Positions 31,017 to 39,828 of a stretch of DNA of 64,000 nucleotides are shown one piece after another. The DNA lies in assembly GCF_002284575.1 (NCBI RefSeq), contig NZ_NPKJ01000019.1, positions 186,001 through 250,000 of the forward strand. The letters are read 5' to 3'. Position 1 is the first letter of the stretch. Every line of letters begins with the position of its first letter. Position numbers and translations under genes: made by a program. The notes under the pieces were generated by a model, which saw only the letters and a program-made list of their open reading frames with translations, had not been told where the DNA came from and did no database searches. The stretch comes from Mesorhizobium temperatum. GTDB taxonomy: Bacteria > Pseudomonadota > Alphaproteobacteria > Rhizobiales > Rhizobiaceae.

Positions 31017-31678
31017 TCCCGGCCGAGTTCGGCGATGGCGCCGCAGAGTTTGCTGTGATCGTGACCGGTCGTCAGTTTGCGCGTCGTGAACATGCCATCG
31101 CCAGAAGTCCGATTGAATCTGCCGCGCACCAACCAGCCCTCGCATAGCCCGGCTCGCCGTCCGGCTTCCATGTCATCGGCCTTGTCGCCGACGATGATTG
31201 ACCGGCTGATATCCACGCCCAGCAGATCGCGGGCGCGCAGAAGCATGCCCGGATTGGGCTTGCGCATCGGATGATCATCTGCTGCCAGCTCACCCGTCCC
31301 GCTCGAATGGTAGGCGCAGGCGAGCACCAGATCGATCCGGCAACCCTGCGCTTCGAGAAGCGCCAGCAGCCGGGCATTGACTGCGGCGAAATCCGGCCAG
31401 CCCAAATAGCCACGGGCTATGCCTGACTGGTTGGAGACCACGATCGCAGGAAGGCCTGCAATGTTCGCCGTTCGGATCACCGGCAGCATCTCCGGCCGCA
31501 GCACGATGTCAGCCGGATCGCTGGGGTAGCCGCTATCGACATTGATGGTGCCATCGCGGTCGAGGAACAGCGCCGGCGTGCCAGCTGGAAAAACCGAGCT
31601 AGCGATCCGCTCGACCCACAGGCCCGGCTCTTCGAGCGGGTAATGATTCGACCTCACGACAGGGCCGACGTCAGCCAT
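31013..31678 (-). CDS. gmhB: D-glycero-D-manno-heptose 1,7-bisphosphate 7-phosphatase
   Basis: About 221 residues. HAD motifs: LFLDRDGTIN (nucleophile and acid aspartates), VVSNQSGIARGYL, RKPNPGML and IVGDKADDMEAGRRAG. It removes the C7 phosphate in ADP-heptose synthesis. Compared with E. coli GmhB it has about 38 extra residues before the first motif (RSNHYPLEEPGLWVERI). GTG at 31681 is an alternative start. It overlaps the end of gmhA by 8 bases, third gene of the hldE-gmhA-gmhB operon. Confidence 0.9.
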   Translation of the reverse strand: MADVGPVVRSNHYPLEEPGLWVERIASSVFPAGTPALFLDRDGTINVDSGYPSDPADIVLRPEMLPVIRTANIAGLPAIVVSNQSGIARGYLGWPDFAAVNARLLALLEAQGCRIDLVLACAYHSSGTGELAADDHPMRKPNPGMLLRARDLLGVDISRSIIVGDKADDMEAGRRAGLCEGWLVRGRFNRTSGDGMFTTRKLTTGHDHSKLCGAIAELGRD

Positions 31679-32243
31679 CACAGAGGCGCGCTTCGACCAT
31701 TTCGCACAGATGATGATAGAGGCACAGATGCCCCTGCTGGATGATCGGCGTCGAGGTCGAGGGCACGTTGAGCAGGATGTCGGAGAGCGGCTTGAGCTTG
31801 CCGCCGGTGTCGCCGGTCAGGCTGATCACTGTCATGTCCATCGTGCGCGCTTGCTCGGCAGCGGCAAGGATGCTGGCCGAGTTGCCGCTGGTCGAGATGG
31901 CGAGCAGCACGGCACCCGCTGAGCCATGTGCCTCGACCTGGCGTGAAAACACCGTGTCGAAGCCGTAATCGTTGCCCCAGGCGGTCAGTACCGCCGCATT
32001 GGCCGGCAGCGCGATGACATTGTAGGCCTTGCGCTCCTTCAGGAAGCGGCCGACCAGTTCACCGGCAATGTGGATGGCGTCGCTGGCCGAGCCGCCATTG
32101 CCGCAGATCAGCAGCGCCTTGCCGTGCGAAAGCGCGGCGACGACGGCGGTAACCGCCCGCTCCATCTCGCCGGTGAGGTCGCGCTCGACCATCGCGGTGA
32201 TCGCGGCCGCCGAGCGGACTAGGTATTCGTTCAGTTCGGACAT
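31671..32243 (-). CDS. gmhA: Sedoheptulose-7-phosphate isomerase (SIS domain)
   Basis: A 190-residue SIS-domain protein: ALLICGNGGSASDAIHIAGE, VLLAISTSGNSASIL and VISLTGDTGG are the sugar-phosphate-binding loops; the C-terminus HLCLYHHLCEMVEARLC carries the metal-binding histidines of GmhA. It converts sedoheptulose 7-phosphate to D-glycero-D-manno-heptose 7-phosphate, the first step of ADP-heptose synthesis. Separated from hldE by 7 bases. Confidence 0.94.
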   Translation of the reverse strand: MSELNEYLVRSAAAITAMVERDLTGEMERAVTAVVAALSHGKALLICGNGGSASDAIHIAGELVGRFLKERKAYNVIALPANAAVLTAWGNDYGFDTVFSRQVEAHGSAGAVLLAISTSGNSASILAAAEQARTMDMTVISLTGDTGGKLKPLSDILLNVPSTSTPIIQQGHLCLYHHLCEMVEARLCDG

Positions 32244-32250
32244 GAAAACC

Positions 32251-33741
32251 TCAGTTTGTACTGCCGGCGCGCAACTTGCCGATGGTGCCGGTGGTGCTCT
32301 TGCCGGCGACGAGATCGACCAGCACGACGCGGCCGCCCGCCTTTTGCACGATTTCGGCGCCGACCACCTGATCGATCGTGTAGTCGGCGCCCTTGACCAG
32401 TATGTCGGGCTTGAGCGCCTCGATCAGCGCGAGCGGCGTGTCCTCCTCGAAGACGACGACGGCATCGACCGAGGCAAGCGCCGCCAGCACGCAGGCCCGG
32501 TCATGCTCGTCGTTGACCGGGCGCCCTGGCCCTTTCAGCCGGCGCACCGAGGCATCGCTGTTGAGGCCGAGAACCAGCCGGTCGCATTGGCTGCGTGCCG
32601 CATGCAAAAGGCTGACATGGCCGGCGTGAAGGATATCGAAGCAGCCATTGGTGAAACCGACGCTCAAGCCTTCGTCCTTCCACGTCGCCACCAGCCGTGC
32701 AGCGGCAGCGGCATCGAGAATTGCATCCTTGTGGGCAATCGGTCCATGCGAGCGAAACAGCGCCCCGGTAAGTTCTTCGACCGTCAGCCGCGCGGTACCG
32801 CGCTTTCCCACCACCACGCCACCCGCCGCGTTGGCGATGGCGGCGGCCATGATGCGGTCGGCGCCCGCGGCAAGAGCCAACGCAAACGTCGCAATCACAG
32901 TGTCGCCGGCGCCGGAAACGTCGAACACTTCCCGCGCCTGCGTGGCAATGTGGCGGGCATCGTCCGCGCCGACGACGCTCATACCCTTTTCGCTGCGCGT
33001 CGCGACCACGAAATCGAAGCCATGTGCCGAGATCAGCTCACGCGCCGCGGCCACGACCTCGTCATCGGCAAACACCACGCGTCCAACCGCCTCGCCAAGT
33101 TCCTTGCGATTGGGGGTGATCGCCGTCGCCCCGGCATAGCACGCATAATCGCGGCCCTTGGGATCGACCAGCACCGGCTTTCCCGCCTCGCGGCAGATCG
33201 AGATCAGCTCGCCGGCGACGCCGTCGAGCAATATGCCCTTGCCGTAGTCGGACAGGATAACGATGTCGGCTTGCGCGAGCGCGGCGCGGAAATGGCGGAC
33301 CAGCGTTGCCCGCTCAGCGTCGCCCAGCGGCTTGATTTCCTCTTCGTCGAAGCGCAGCACCTGCTGGTTGAGCGCACTGAACCGGCTTTTTGACGACGTC
33401 ATCCGGTTCGCGTCCTGCGCGAGGCCGCCAGTGTCGACACCAAACTCGGCGAGCATGCGCATGAGATTGTCGCCGGCCTGATCGGCGCCGATCACCGAGA
33501 CCGGTATCGCGGCAGCGCCGAGCGAGACGATGTTGGCGACGACATTGCCGGCGCCGCCCATCGCCGACGTTTCGCCACGCCCGCGCAGCACCGGAATGGG
33601 CGCTTCAGGCGAAATCCGCTCGATGACGCCGTTGACGAAACGGTCGCGGATGAAGTCGCCGACCACCAGGACGGTGACGTTGCCGAACCGCGAGATGGCG
33701 CGGTGAAGGGGTTCGGGAGAAGGCAGGTATTGCTCGCTCAT
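32251..33741 (-). CDS. hldE: Bifunctional heptose kinase / heptose-1-phosphate adenylyltransferase
   Basis: A 496-residue fusion (start MSEQYLPSPEP at 33741; six more residues if 33759 is used). The N-terminal part is a PfkB kinase (VLVVGDFIRDRFVNG, AMGGAGNVVANI, and DVSGAGDTVIATF with the catalytic Asp). The C-terminal 140 residues are a cytidylyltransferase-like domain (VGFTNGCFDILHAGHVSLLH with the HxGH motif, RPVNDEHDRACVLAAL). It makes heptose 1,7-bisphosphate and later ADP-heptose. First gene of the minus-strand heptose operon. Confidence 0.96.
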   Translation of the reverse strand: MSEQYLPSPEPLHRAISRFGNVTVLVVGDFIRDRFVNGVIERISPEAPIPVLRGRGETSAMGGAGNVVANIVSLGAAAIPVSVIGADQAGDNLMRMLAEFGVDTGGLAQDANRMTSSKSRFSALNQQVLRFDEEEIKPLGDAERATLVRHFRAALAQADIVILSDYGKGILLDGVAGELISICREAGKPVLVDPKGRDYACYAGATAITPNRKELGEAVGRVVFADDEVVAAARELISAHGFDFVVATRSEKGMSVVGADDARHIATQAREVFDVSGAGDTVIATFALALAAGADRIMAAAIANAAGGVVVGKRGTARLTVEELTGALFRSHGPIAHKDAILDAAAAARLVATWKDEGLSVGFTNGCFDILHAGHVSLLHAARSQCDRLVLGLNSDASVRRLKGPGRPVNDEHDRACVLAALASVDAVVVFEEDTPLALIEALKPDILVKGADYTIDQVVGAEIVQKAGGRVVLVDLVAGKSTTGTIGKLRAGSTN

Positions 33742-33892
33742 GTCATCCGCGACGTGCAATGAGAGCCGGTCCCGATGCTGTGAAAACGCTGGACTGGCAG
33801 GGCTGGTCGTTCATGGCGAAGCCGATATACCGCAATTCGGCTCAGCGCAACGGCAGGCACCGAACGGCCCACAGCCAACGCCGGTCGACGGA

Positions 33893-34525
33893 TCAGCTTT
33901 TCTGCAAAGCCACATGAACGCCCAATCCGACGAGCACCGCACCGCCCGCACGCCGCATGAGGCGCTGCGCGTGGCTCGAACGCCGCAGCCTGTTGATCAG
34001 CGCACCCGCCAGCACCACGCACATGACATCCGCCGAGGAGAACATCAGATTGACGATCGTCCCGAGGACGAGGAATTGGAGCCAGACGGGAAACGTCGCC
34101 GACGCGTCGATGAATTGCGGCAGGAACGCCATGAAGAAGATTGCAGTCTTGGGATTGAGCACCTCGACGGTGATGCTCTCGAAAAAGGCGCGGCGGGCGG
34201 ATTTCGGCTCAATGCCTGAGATAACAGCATCGTCTTGCGCCCTGGCGCGAAACAGCGACACACCCAGCCAGATCAGATAGAGTGCGCCGGCCAGCTTGAC
34301 CGCGATGTAGAGCGTCGGCACGGCGTGGAAAAGCACGGACAACCCGGCAGCGGCGGCGACGACGTGCACATAGCCGCCAAGATGGATACCCAACGCCGCC
34401 GTCAGGCCGAACCAGCGGCCGCGCGCCATGGTTTGCGCAGCAGCGTAAAGCATCGCCGGACCGGGGATGTAGGCAAAGATCGCCGTGGTGGCGAAAAAGG
34501 CGATAAGCAGTTCGGTCGACGGCAT
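33893..34525 (-). CDS. LysE/RhtB-family amino-acid exporter
   Basis: About 210 residues from ATG 34525 with six hydrophobic segments. YIPGPAMLYAAAQTMARGRW holds the PGP motif of the family; ALYLIWLGVSLFR and VEVLNPKTAIFFMAFLPQF are the other conserved stretches. It probably exports an amino acid or a small polar metabolite. It lies between the two heptose blocks but has no evident relation to LPS; likely an independent gene. Confidence 0.87.
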   Translation of the reverse strand: MPSTELLIAFFATTAIFAYIPGPAMLYAAAQTMARGRWFGLTAALGIHLGGYVHVVAAAAGLSVLFHAVPTLYIAVKLAGALYLIWLGVSLFRARAQDDAVISGIEPKSARRAFFESITVEVLNPKTAIFFMAFLPQFIDASATFPVWLQFLVLGTIVNLMFSSADVMCVVLAGALINRLRRSSHAQRLMRRAGGAVLVGLGVHVALQKS

Positions 34526-34691
34526 TACCCTTGCTCCTGTCGTGCTTCGCCGGTGGATCGCCGACTGAAGCGAAAGCTTTGCGGCGGCACTGTGGCGCTC
34601 ACCCAACCGCCGGATTGCGACCTGCTTTATCGACAGTCCCGCAAGCCTCCCCTATAAGGGCCGGAATCGGCACAAGACACCAGAGGCTTTG

Positions 34692-35642
34692 ATGATCATC
34701 GTCACGGGCGGCGCCGGCATGATCGGCTCCAACATCATCGCCGCGCTCAATGCCGAAGGGATCAGCGACATCGTCGTCGTCGACGACCTGACCGACGGCC
34801 ACAAGATTGCCAATCTCGCCGACCTGCAGATCGCCGATTATCTCGACAAGGACGATTTCCTGCCGCGGATGGAGGCCGGGGACCTCGGCCGCATCGAGGC
34901 CGTCTTCCACCAGGGCGCCTGCTCGACCACCACCGAATGGAACGGCAAGTTAATGATGGAGGTGAACTACGCTTATTCGAAGCGGCTGCTGCATGCCTGC
35001 CTGGCGCTGCGGGTGCCTTTCCTCTATGCCTCCTCAGCCTCGGTCTATGGCGGCGGAGCCGAGTTTCGCGAGGAGCCGGAATGCGAACGCCCGCTCAATG
35101 TCTATGCCTATTCAAAGAAGCTGTTCGACGACTATGTCCGCCGCACCGTCTTCGATACCGATCATTCGCCGGTGGCGGGCCTGCGCTATTTCAACGTTTA
35201 TGGGCCACGCGAGGCGCACAAGGGCACCATGGCCTCGGTCGCCTTCCACCTGTTCAACCAGGTCGAGCAAGGCCAGAACCCGAAACTGTTCGGCGCCTAT
35301 GACGGTTTTGGACCCGGCGAGCAGAGCCGCGATTTCATCCATGTCGGCGACGTTGCCGACGTCAACCTGTGGTTGTGGAAACGGGGCTCAAGCGGCATCT
35401 TCAACTGCGGCACCGGCCTTGCCCAGCCGTTCCGCGCCATTGCCGAAACGGTGATAAGCACGCTCGGCAAAGGCGAGATCGAGTTCATCGACTTCCCAGA
35501 CCATCTCAAGGGCAGCTACCAGAGTTTTACGCAAGCTGATATGTCCCGGTTGCGCGCCGCCGGTTACAATGGTCAGTTTCGCACAGTGGAAACCGGCGTC
35601 AGAGACTATGTCGAATGGCTGAAAGCCCAGCGATCCTCGTGA
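34692..35642 (+). CDS. hldD: ADP-glyceromanno-heptose 6-epimerase
   Basis: A 316-residue extended short-chain dehydrogenase. [14 protein letters not shown] binds the NADP cofactor, SSASVYGGG and [12 protein letters not shown] give the catalytic Ser/Tyr/Lys, and [20 protein letters not shown] is the HldD-specific stretch. It inverts C6 of ADP-D-glycero-heptose to the L-glycero form used in LPS core. Gene start overlaps nothing upstream; its last 28 bases overlap waaF. Confidence 0.95.
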   Translation: MIIVTGGAGMIGSNIIAALNAEGISDIVVVDDLTDGHKIANLADLQIADYLDKDDFLPRMEAGDLGRIEAVFHQGACSTTTEWNGKLMMEVNYAYSKRLLHACLALRVPFLYASSASVYGGGAEFREEPECERPLNVYAYSKKLFDDYVRRTVFDTDHSPVAGLRYFNVYGPREAHKGTMASVAFHLFNQVEQGQNPKLFGAYDGFGPGEQSRDFIHVGDVADVNLWLWKRGSSGIFNCGTGLAQPFRAIAETVISTLGKGEIEFIDFPDHLKGSYQSFTQADMSRLRAAGYNGQFRTVETGVRDYVEWLKAQRSS

Positions 35643-36622
35643 TCGGCCCACGCTGGGTGGGCGACATGGTGATGGCGCAGTGCCTGTTCTCGGCACTGAG
35701 AGAACTTCACCCGAACGCAGCGATCGACGTGCTGGCCCCGGCATGGGCGGCGCCACTGGTCAAGCGCATGCCCGAAATACGCCAGCAGATCGATCTGCCG
35801 CTGAAATCCGGCGCGCTGGAATTCCGCATCCGAAGGCGCTTCGGCCGCCTGCTGCGCGGCCACTACGACATCGCCTATGTCATGCCTGGAAGCTGGAAGT
35901 CGGCGCTTGTCCCGTTCTTTGCCCGCATTCCGCGCCGCGTCGGCCATCTCAAGGAAATGCGCTACGGGCTGCTGACCGATATCGTCCCCTTGCCCGACAA
36001 TGTGAAACGGCGCACGGCGCAGGCCTATTTCGGCCTCGCGCAAGGGGGCACGTTCCGTGCTCCCAAGCTCGCTGTCGACACGAAAAACCAGGCGGCATTG
36101 CTGGGTCGCTTCGGGCTGGAGGCGGAAAAATTCGTCGCGCTGATGCCCGGCGCCGAATTCGGCCCGGCCAAGCGCTGGCCGAGCGAACGCTATGCCGGCC
36201 TTGCCCTCGACATGATGGCGAAAGGTTTTGAGGTCGCGCTGTTCGGATCGAAGAACGACGCCGACGTGACGGCGGAAATCGCCACGCTTGCACCAAGCGT
36301 TGTCGACCTCGCCGGCCAGACGCGGCTGGAGGACGCTATCGACCTGATCGCCGCGGCCAGGCTTGCGGTGTCGAACGATAGTGGGCTGATGCATGTTGCC
36401 GCCGCGGTCGGCACGCCGATCGTAGCCGTCTACGGCTCGACCTCGCCGCAGAATACGCCGCCACTCGCCGAGCAGCGCGAGCTGGTCTGGCTCGGCCTGT
36501 CCTGTTCGCCCTGCCACCGGAAAATCTGTCCGCTCGGCCATCTCAACTGCCTGAACACGCTCGAGGTGGCTCAGGTCGCGGCAGCAGTGGAACGGCTGCT
36601 GGAAATGCCGGCCGCCGCATGA
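35615..36622 (+). CDS. waaF: ADP-heptose:LPS heptosyltransferase II
   Basis: A 335-residue GT9-family glycosyltransferase. [20 protein letters not shown] at the N-terminus and [20 protein letters not shown] and [20 protein letters not shown] are the nucleotide-sugar-binding regions of WaaF. A cysteine-rich tail ([20 protein letters not shown]) is typical of WaaF. It adds the second heptose to the LPS inner core on the cytoplasmic side of the inner membrane. Overlaps hldD by 28 bases and waaC by 4. Confidence 0.92.
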   Translation: MAESPAILVIGPRWVGDMVMAQCLFSALRELHPNAAIDVLAPAWAAPLVKRMPEIRQQIDLPLKSGALEFRIRRRFGRLLRGHYDIAYVMPGSWKSALVPFFARIPRRVGHLKEMRYGLLTDIVPLPDNVKRRTAQAYFGLAQGGTFRAPKLAVDTKNQAALLGRFGLEAEKFVALMPGAEFGPAKRWPSERYAGLALDMMAKGFEVALFGSKNDADVTAEIATLAPSVVDLAGQTRLEDAIDLIAAARLAVSNDSGLMHVAAAVGTPIVAVYGSTSPQNTPPLAEQRELVWLGLSCSPCHRKICPLGHLNCLNTLEVAQVAAAVERLLEMPAAA

Positions 36623-37593
36623 GGGTGCTCATCGTCAAGACATCGTCGATGGGCGACGTCATCCACACCTTTCCGGCCGTCGAGGATGCGCGCCGCAACC
36701 GGCCGGATGTATCGTTCGACTGGTGTGTGGAAGAGGCTTTTGCCGGCATCGTGGCGCTGCATCCGGCGATCGCAACCATTCACACCGTGGCGATCCGGCG
36801 CTGGCGCACAAGCTCGCTCGGCCCCAGCACATGGCGCGAGGCGGCGGCACTGCGCCGCGCCTTGCGGGATTGCCGCTACGATCTCGTCATCGACGCGCAA
36901 GGATTGCTGAAGTCGGCCCTGGTGGCGAAACTGGCTGCGGCGCCGATCGCCGGCTTCGACCGGTCGAGCGCCCGCGAGCCTTCGGCGACTTTGTTCTACG
37001 ACCGCCGCCATGCCGTATCGCGCGATCTGCACGCCATCGAACGCACCAGGCGGCTGTTCGGGCTGGCGCTCGGCTATGAACCGGATTTTTCCGGGCTCGA
37101 ATCCGGCATCGTGCCGCCGGCCAGCGGCACGATCTTTGTCGGCGAAAAAACCGCTTTCCTGCTGCACGGCACCAGCCGCGAGGACAAGAAATGGCCGGTC
37201 GGCGACTGGATCGAGACTGCCCGGCTTCTCGTGGAAAGAGGAATGACGCCGGTCACCACCTGGTCGAATGATAGGGAAAAGGCGGTTGCCGAGGCAATCG
37301 CCGAGGCCGTCCCGCAAACCGTGCTGGTGCCGAAATCACCGCTTTCTGAGATCGCCGCGATCATCGGCCGGTCGGCGCTGGTCATCGGCGCCGACACCGG
37401 CCTCGCCCACCTCGCCAGCGCCTTCGGCCTGCCGACGGTCGCCGTGTTTCTGGCGACAGAACCCGGCCTGACCGGCCCGCGCGGACCGTTCTCGTCAACG
37501 CTGCTGGCCGCGCCCGGCAGCCGCATCACGTCGGTGGAGGTGGTGGCGGAAGCTGAGAGGCAGCTGGCGCTCAAATGGCAGGCCGCGACATAG
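36619..37593 (+). CDS. waaC: ADP-heptose:LPS heptosyltransferase I
   Basis: A 324-residue GT9-family protein: [20 protein letters not shown] with the conserved Met-Gly-Asp acid region, FDWCVEEAFAGI, FLLHGTSREDKKWP and GADTGLAHLASAFGLPTVAV. WaaC adds the first heptose to Kdo. The ATGA overlap with waaF shows translational coupling. Together with hldD and waaF it forms a three-gene operon facing away from hldE-gmhA-gmhB. Confidence 0.92.
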   Translation: MRVLIVKTSSMGDVIHTFPAVEDARRNRPDVSFDWCVEEAFAGIVALHPAIATIHTVAIRRWRTSSLGPSTWREAAALRRALRDCRYDLVIDAQGLLKSALVAKLAAAPIAGFDRSSAREPSATLFYDRRHAVSRDLHAIERTRRLFGLALGYEPDFSGLESGIVPPASGTIFVGEKTAFLLHGTSREDKKWPVGDWIETARLLVERGMTPVTTWSNDREKAVAEAIAEAVPQTVLVPKSPLSEIAAIIGRSALVIGADTGLAHLASAFGLPTVAVFLATEPGLTGPRGPFSSTLLAAPGSRITSVEVVAEAERQLALKWQAAT

Positions 37594-37621
37594 GACCTTT
37601 CAGAATTCGCTCTGGCGAGAC

Positions 37622-37780
37622 GAATAGAGTGGTTTTCGAGAACCGGAGCGGAGCGTACTTAAAGTACGTGAGCTTCGCGCATGACCCCGAAAATCGGAAT
37701 CGATTTTCGGAAAGGATCCATGCGCAAATCAAAAGTCCTACAGCGTCCTTTGCGCGTCCAAAAGACGCGCGGCGCTGTAG
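37622..37780. repeat. Compound intergenic repeat (families C and D plus a third hairpin)
   Basis: GGTTTTCGAGAACCGGAGCG (37632 on) is family C. ATGACCCCGAAAATCGGAAT with CGATTTTCGGAAAGGATC (37681-37719) is family D, as at 40947. CTACAGCGTCCTTTGCGCGT against ACGCGCGGCGCTGTAG (37739-37780) is a further hairpin. Confidence 0.75.
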
Positions 37781-37834
37781 GAAGCGCAGAAAACCGCGTT
37801 AGTCGGCCGCCAGAGTAGAATTATCAAAAGGTCC

Positions 37835-38308
37835 TCAGATGAACTGCACCTGGACGATCTCATAGCCCCGTGCACCGCCTGGCGCGTTGACCTCGATCGC
37901 ATCGCCGACTTCCTTGCCGATCAGCGCCCGCGCGATCGGCGAGGAGATTGAGATGCGGCCGGACTTCACGTCCGCTTCCTGGTCGCCGACGATCTGATAG
38001 GTCTTCTTCTCTTCCGTGTCCTCGTCGACCAGCACCACGGTCGCGCCGAACTTGACCTTTTCGCCGCTGAGCTTGGTGATGTCGATCACTTCGGCACGGG
38101 CGATGAAGTCCTCGAGCTCGTTGACGCGGCCTTCATTGAGGCTGTGCGCTTCTTTCGCCGCGTGGTATTCGGCATTTTCGGAAAGATCGCCATGCGAGCG
38201 CGCTTCGGAGATCGCTTCGATGATGCGCGGCCGCTCTTCTTGCTGGCGCCAGCGCAGTTCTTCCTTCAACGACGCGAACCCCTCGCCTGTCATCGGGACC
38301 TTGTTCAT
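37835..38308 (-). CDS. greA: Transcription elongation factor GreA
   Basis: A 157-residue protein of standard GreA length. The N-terminal coiled coil ([24 protein letters not shown] region, then [18 protein letters not shown] with the acidic tip residues D and E) enters the RNA polymerase secondary channel, and the FKBP-like C-terminus follows ([20 protein letters not shown]). It rescues backtracked polymerase by stimulating RNA cleavage. Start at [11 protein letters not shown], 38308. Confidence 0.96.
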   Translation of the reverse strand: MNKVPMTGEGFASLKEELRWRQQEERPRIIEAISEARSHGDLSENAEYHAAKEAHSLNEGRVNELEDFIARAEVIDITKLSGEKVKFGATVVLVDEDTEEKKTYQIVGDQEADVKSGRISISSPIARALIGKEVGDAIEVNAPGGARGYEIVQVQFI

Positions 38309-38536
38309 GATGCCTGACCTTTCCTGCCGCCGCCCCCGCATTCCGGGAGCGACCTTGTCGATGGGTACAAAAAGAAAACGGTCCGGCAGCCTCGGGCTAA
38401 CGGAACCGTGTCACCGCAATTTCCCCCAATATAGCAATCTTCGCGGGTTTTTCACGCCAAAAAATCAGTTTTGAAAAATTCACGCGCCATTTGTGGAAAT
38501 GCCGTCACGGCAGCGCGACAGGCAGGGCGAGCGGCA

Positions 38537-38569
38537 ACAAAAAACCGGCTGCGATTGCTCACAGCCGGT
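38537..38569 (-). terminator. Intrinsic terminator of the TPR gene
   Basis: On the minus strand ACCGGCTG, ten-base loop, CAGCCGGT, then a T run (A run at 38537-38543 on the plus strand), 24 bases after the stop codon. Confidence 0.8.
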
Positions 38570-38592
38570 GTGAGGCGTGTTTGGGCTTCGAA

Positions 38593-39132
38593 TCAGCTCT
38601 TCATGAAACGGTCTATCTGCTCAGACAGCATGCCGTATTCACGAGATCCCTTGCCGGTGCGCTTCTCGATCTCGCGGAGCTGTTCCTGGGCACCGTCGAG
38701 ATCGCCGATCTGCAGATGCGCCTCGCCGAGATATTCACGTACCAGCGTGTAATCAGGATCGATGCGCAGCGCTTCTTCGTAATAGCCGAGGCCGACGGTG
38801 ACACGTCCGGAATGGCGATGCGAGTAGCCGAGATAGTTGAGGATGCGAGGGTCTTTCTTGTCCGCAGCCAGGCTCAGTACGGCGATCGCCTCGTCATAAC
38901 GTCCGGCCATCGCCAGCGCGCGGCCGGCTTCATAGATATTGTCGTCGTCCAGCATGCCTTGTTTGGGTGCCACGCATTTCTTCAGCTTCTTGTCCCAGAC
39001 CATGCCTTTCTTGCACTGTGTCGTCTGGCTGCCATCGCCACCGCCTCCACCTTCACCGGCCGAAAACACCGGAACAGCAAACAGCGGCAGGGCGGCAACC
39101 GCCAGAACCTGGATCAGCAATCGTCTGCGCAT
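38593..39132 (-). CDS. Exported TPR-repeat protein
   Basis: A 179-residue protein from ATG 39132, which has AAGGAGGG just upstream. A signal peptide (LLIQVLAVAALPLFAVPVFS) is followed by a glycine stretch and a two-cysteine segment (QCKKGMVWDKKLKKCVAP), then about three TPR units (NIYEAGRALAMAGRYDEAIA, ILNYLGYSHRHSGRVTVGLG, TLVREYLGEAHLQIGDLDGA). It is a periplasmic protein-protein interaction module; partners unknown. Confidence 0.82.
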   Translation of the reverse strand: MRRRLLIQVLAVAALPLFAVPVFSAGEGGGGGDGSQTTQCKKGMVWDKKLKKCVAPKQGMLDDDNIYEAGRALAMAGRYDEAIAVLSLAADKKDPRILNYLGYSHRHSGRVTVGLGYYEEALRIDPDYTLVREYLGEAHLQIGDLDGAQEQLREIEKRTGKGSREYGMLSEQIDRFMKS

Positions 39133-39327
39133 CGAACCCTCCTTGAGCATGACATTGCAAGACTAACGCCGGGCAAAAGCCGTTTCATCCCGGAAAAAAG
39201 TCATGGCCACTGAAAGCTTTTTGAACGATCCGCGCCAGCGAAAAATAGAAGCGCCGAACATGACGTGACGAGCGCTGCAAATTCGCTATCATCCAGCAAA
39301 CGGCAACGGAGTATGCGGAGACGGCCA

Positions 39328-39753
39328 GTGCAGCGGCGCCTTGAAAAAGAATGGGAGCTTTCGATCGGTCCCGACACCGTGCGCCTATTCATCCTCAAGG
39401 CGAAGGCGTTGAGCGCTGCCGTCAACGAAGACTATGCCGATGGCGCCGAGCACGAGGTAGAACTCGATGGCGAGGCGCATGACAACCATCATCACGACGG
39501 TCTCGTCGAGGAAAGTTCCGAAGACCTCACCGAAGAAGAACTGCGCGAACTGATCAACGACCTCAATGTCGACGAGGCGGCCGAACTCGTCGCCCTCGCC
39601 TGGGTTGGACGCGGCGACTATGACGCCTCGGAATGGGCGGACGCGCTGACGGCCGCGCGCGAGCGCGCCAACAAGCGCACGGCGAAATATCTGCTCGGCA
39701 TGCCGCTCTTGGCCGACTGGCTGGAGGAAGGGCTGGAAGCGATCGGTGCGTAA
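39328..39753 (+). CDS. DUF3775 family protein
   Basis: About 141 residues from the GTG at 39328 (GGAG seven bases upstream); an ATG at 39313 is also in frame but with a poor site. The chain is acidic (DGAEHEVELDGEAHDNHHHD, then SSEDLTEEELRELINDLNVD) and ends with a helical segment WADALTAARERANKRTAKYL, LLADWLEEGL. It matches DUF3775, an alphaproteobacterial family of unknown function. Probably cytoplasmic. Confidence 0.75.
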   Translation: MQRRLEKEWELSIGPDTVRLFILKAKALSAAVNEDYADGAEHEVELDGEAHDNHHHDGLVEESSEDLTEEELRELINDLNVDEAAELVALAWVGRGDYDASEWADALTAARERANKRTAKYLLGMPLLADWLEEGLEAIGA

Positions 39754-39828
39754 CGCCGCGGTTACCGTTCGTGATCGGCCAAAACCCTCGTTCAGGCAAC
39801 TTCCGCATTCGCCCGCCGTTAACGGCGA

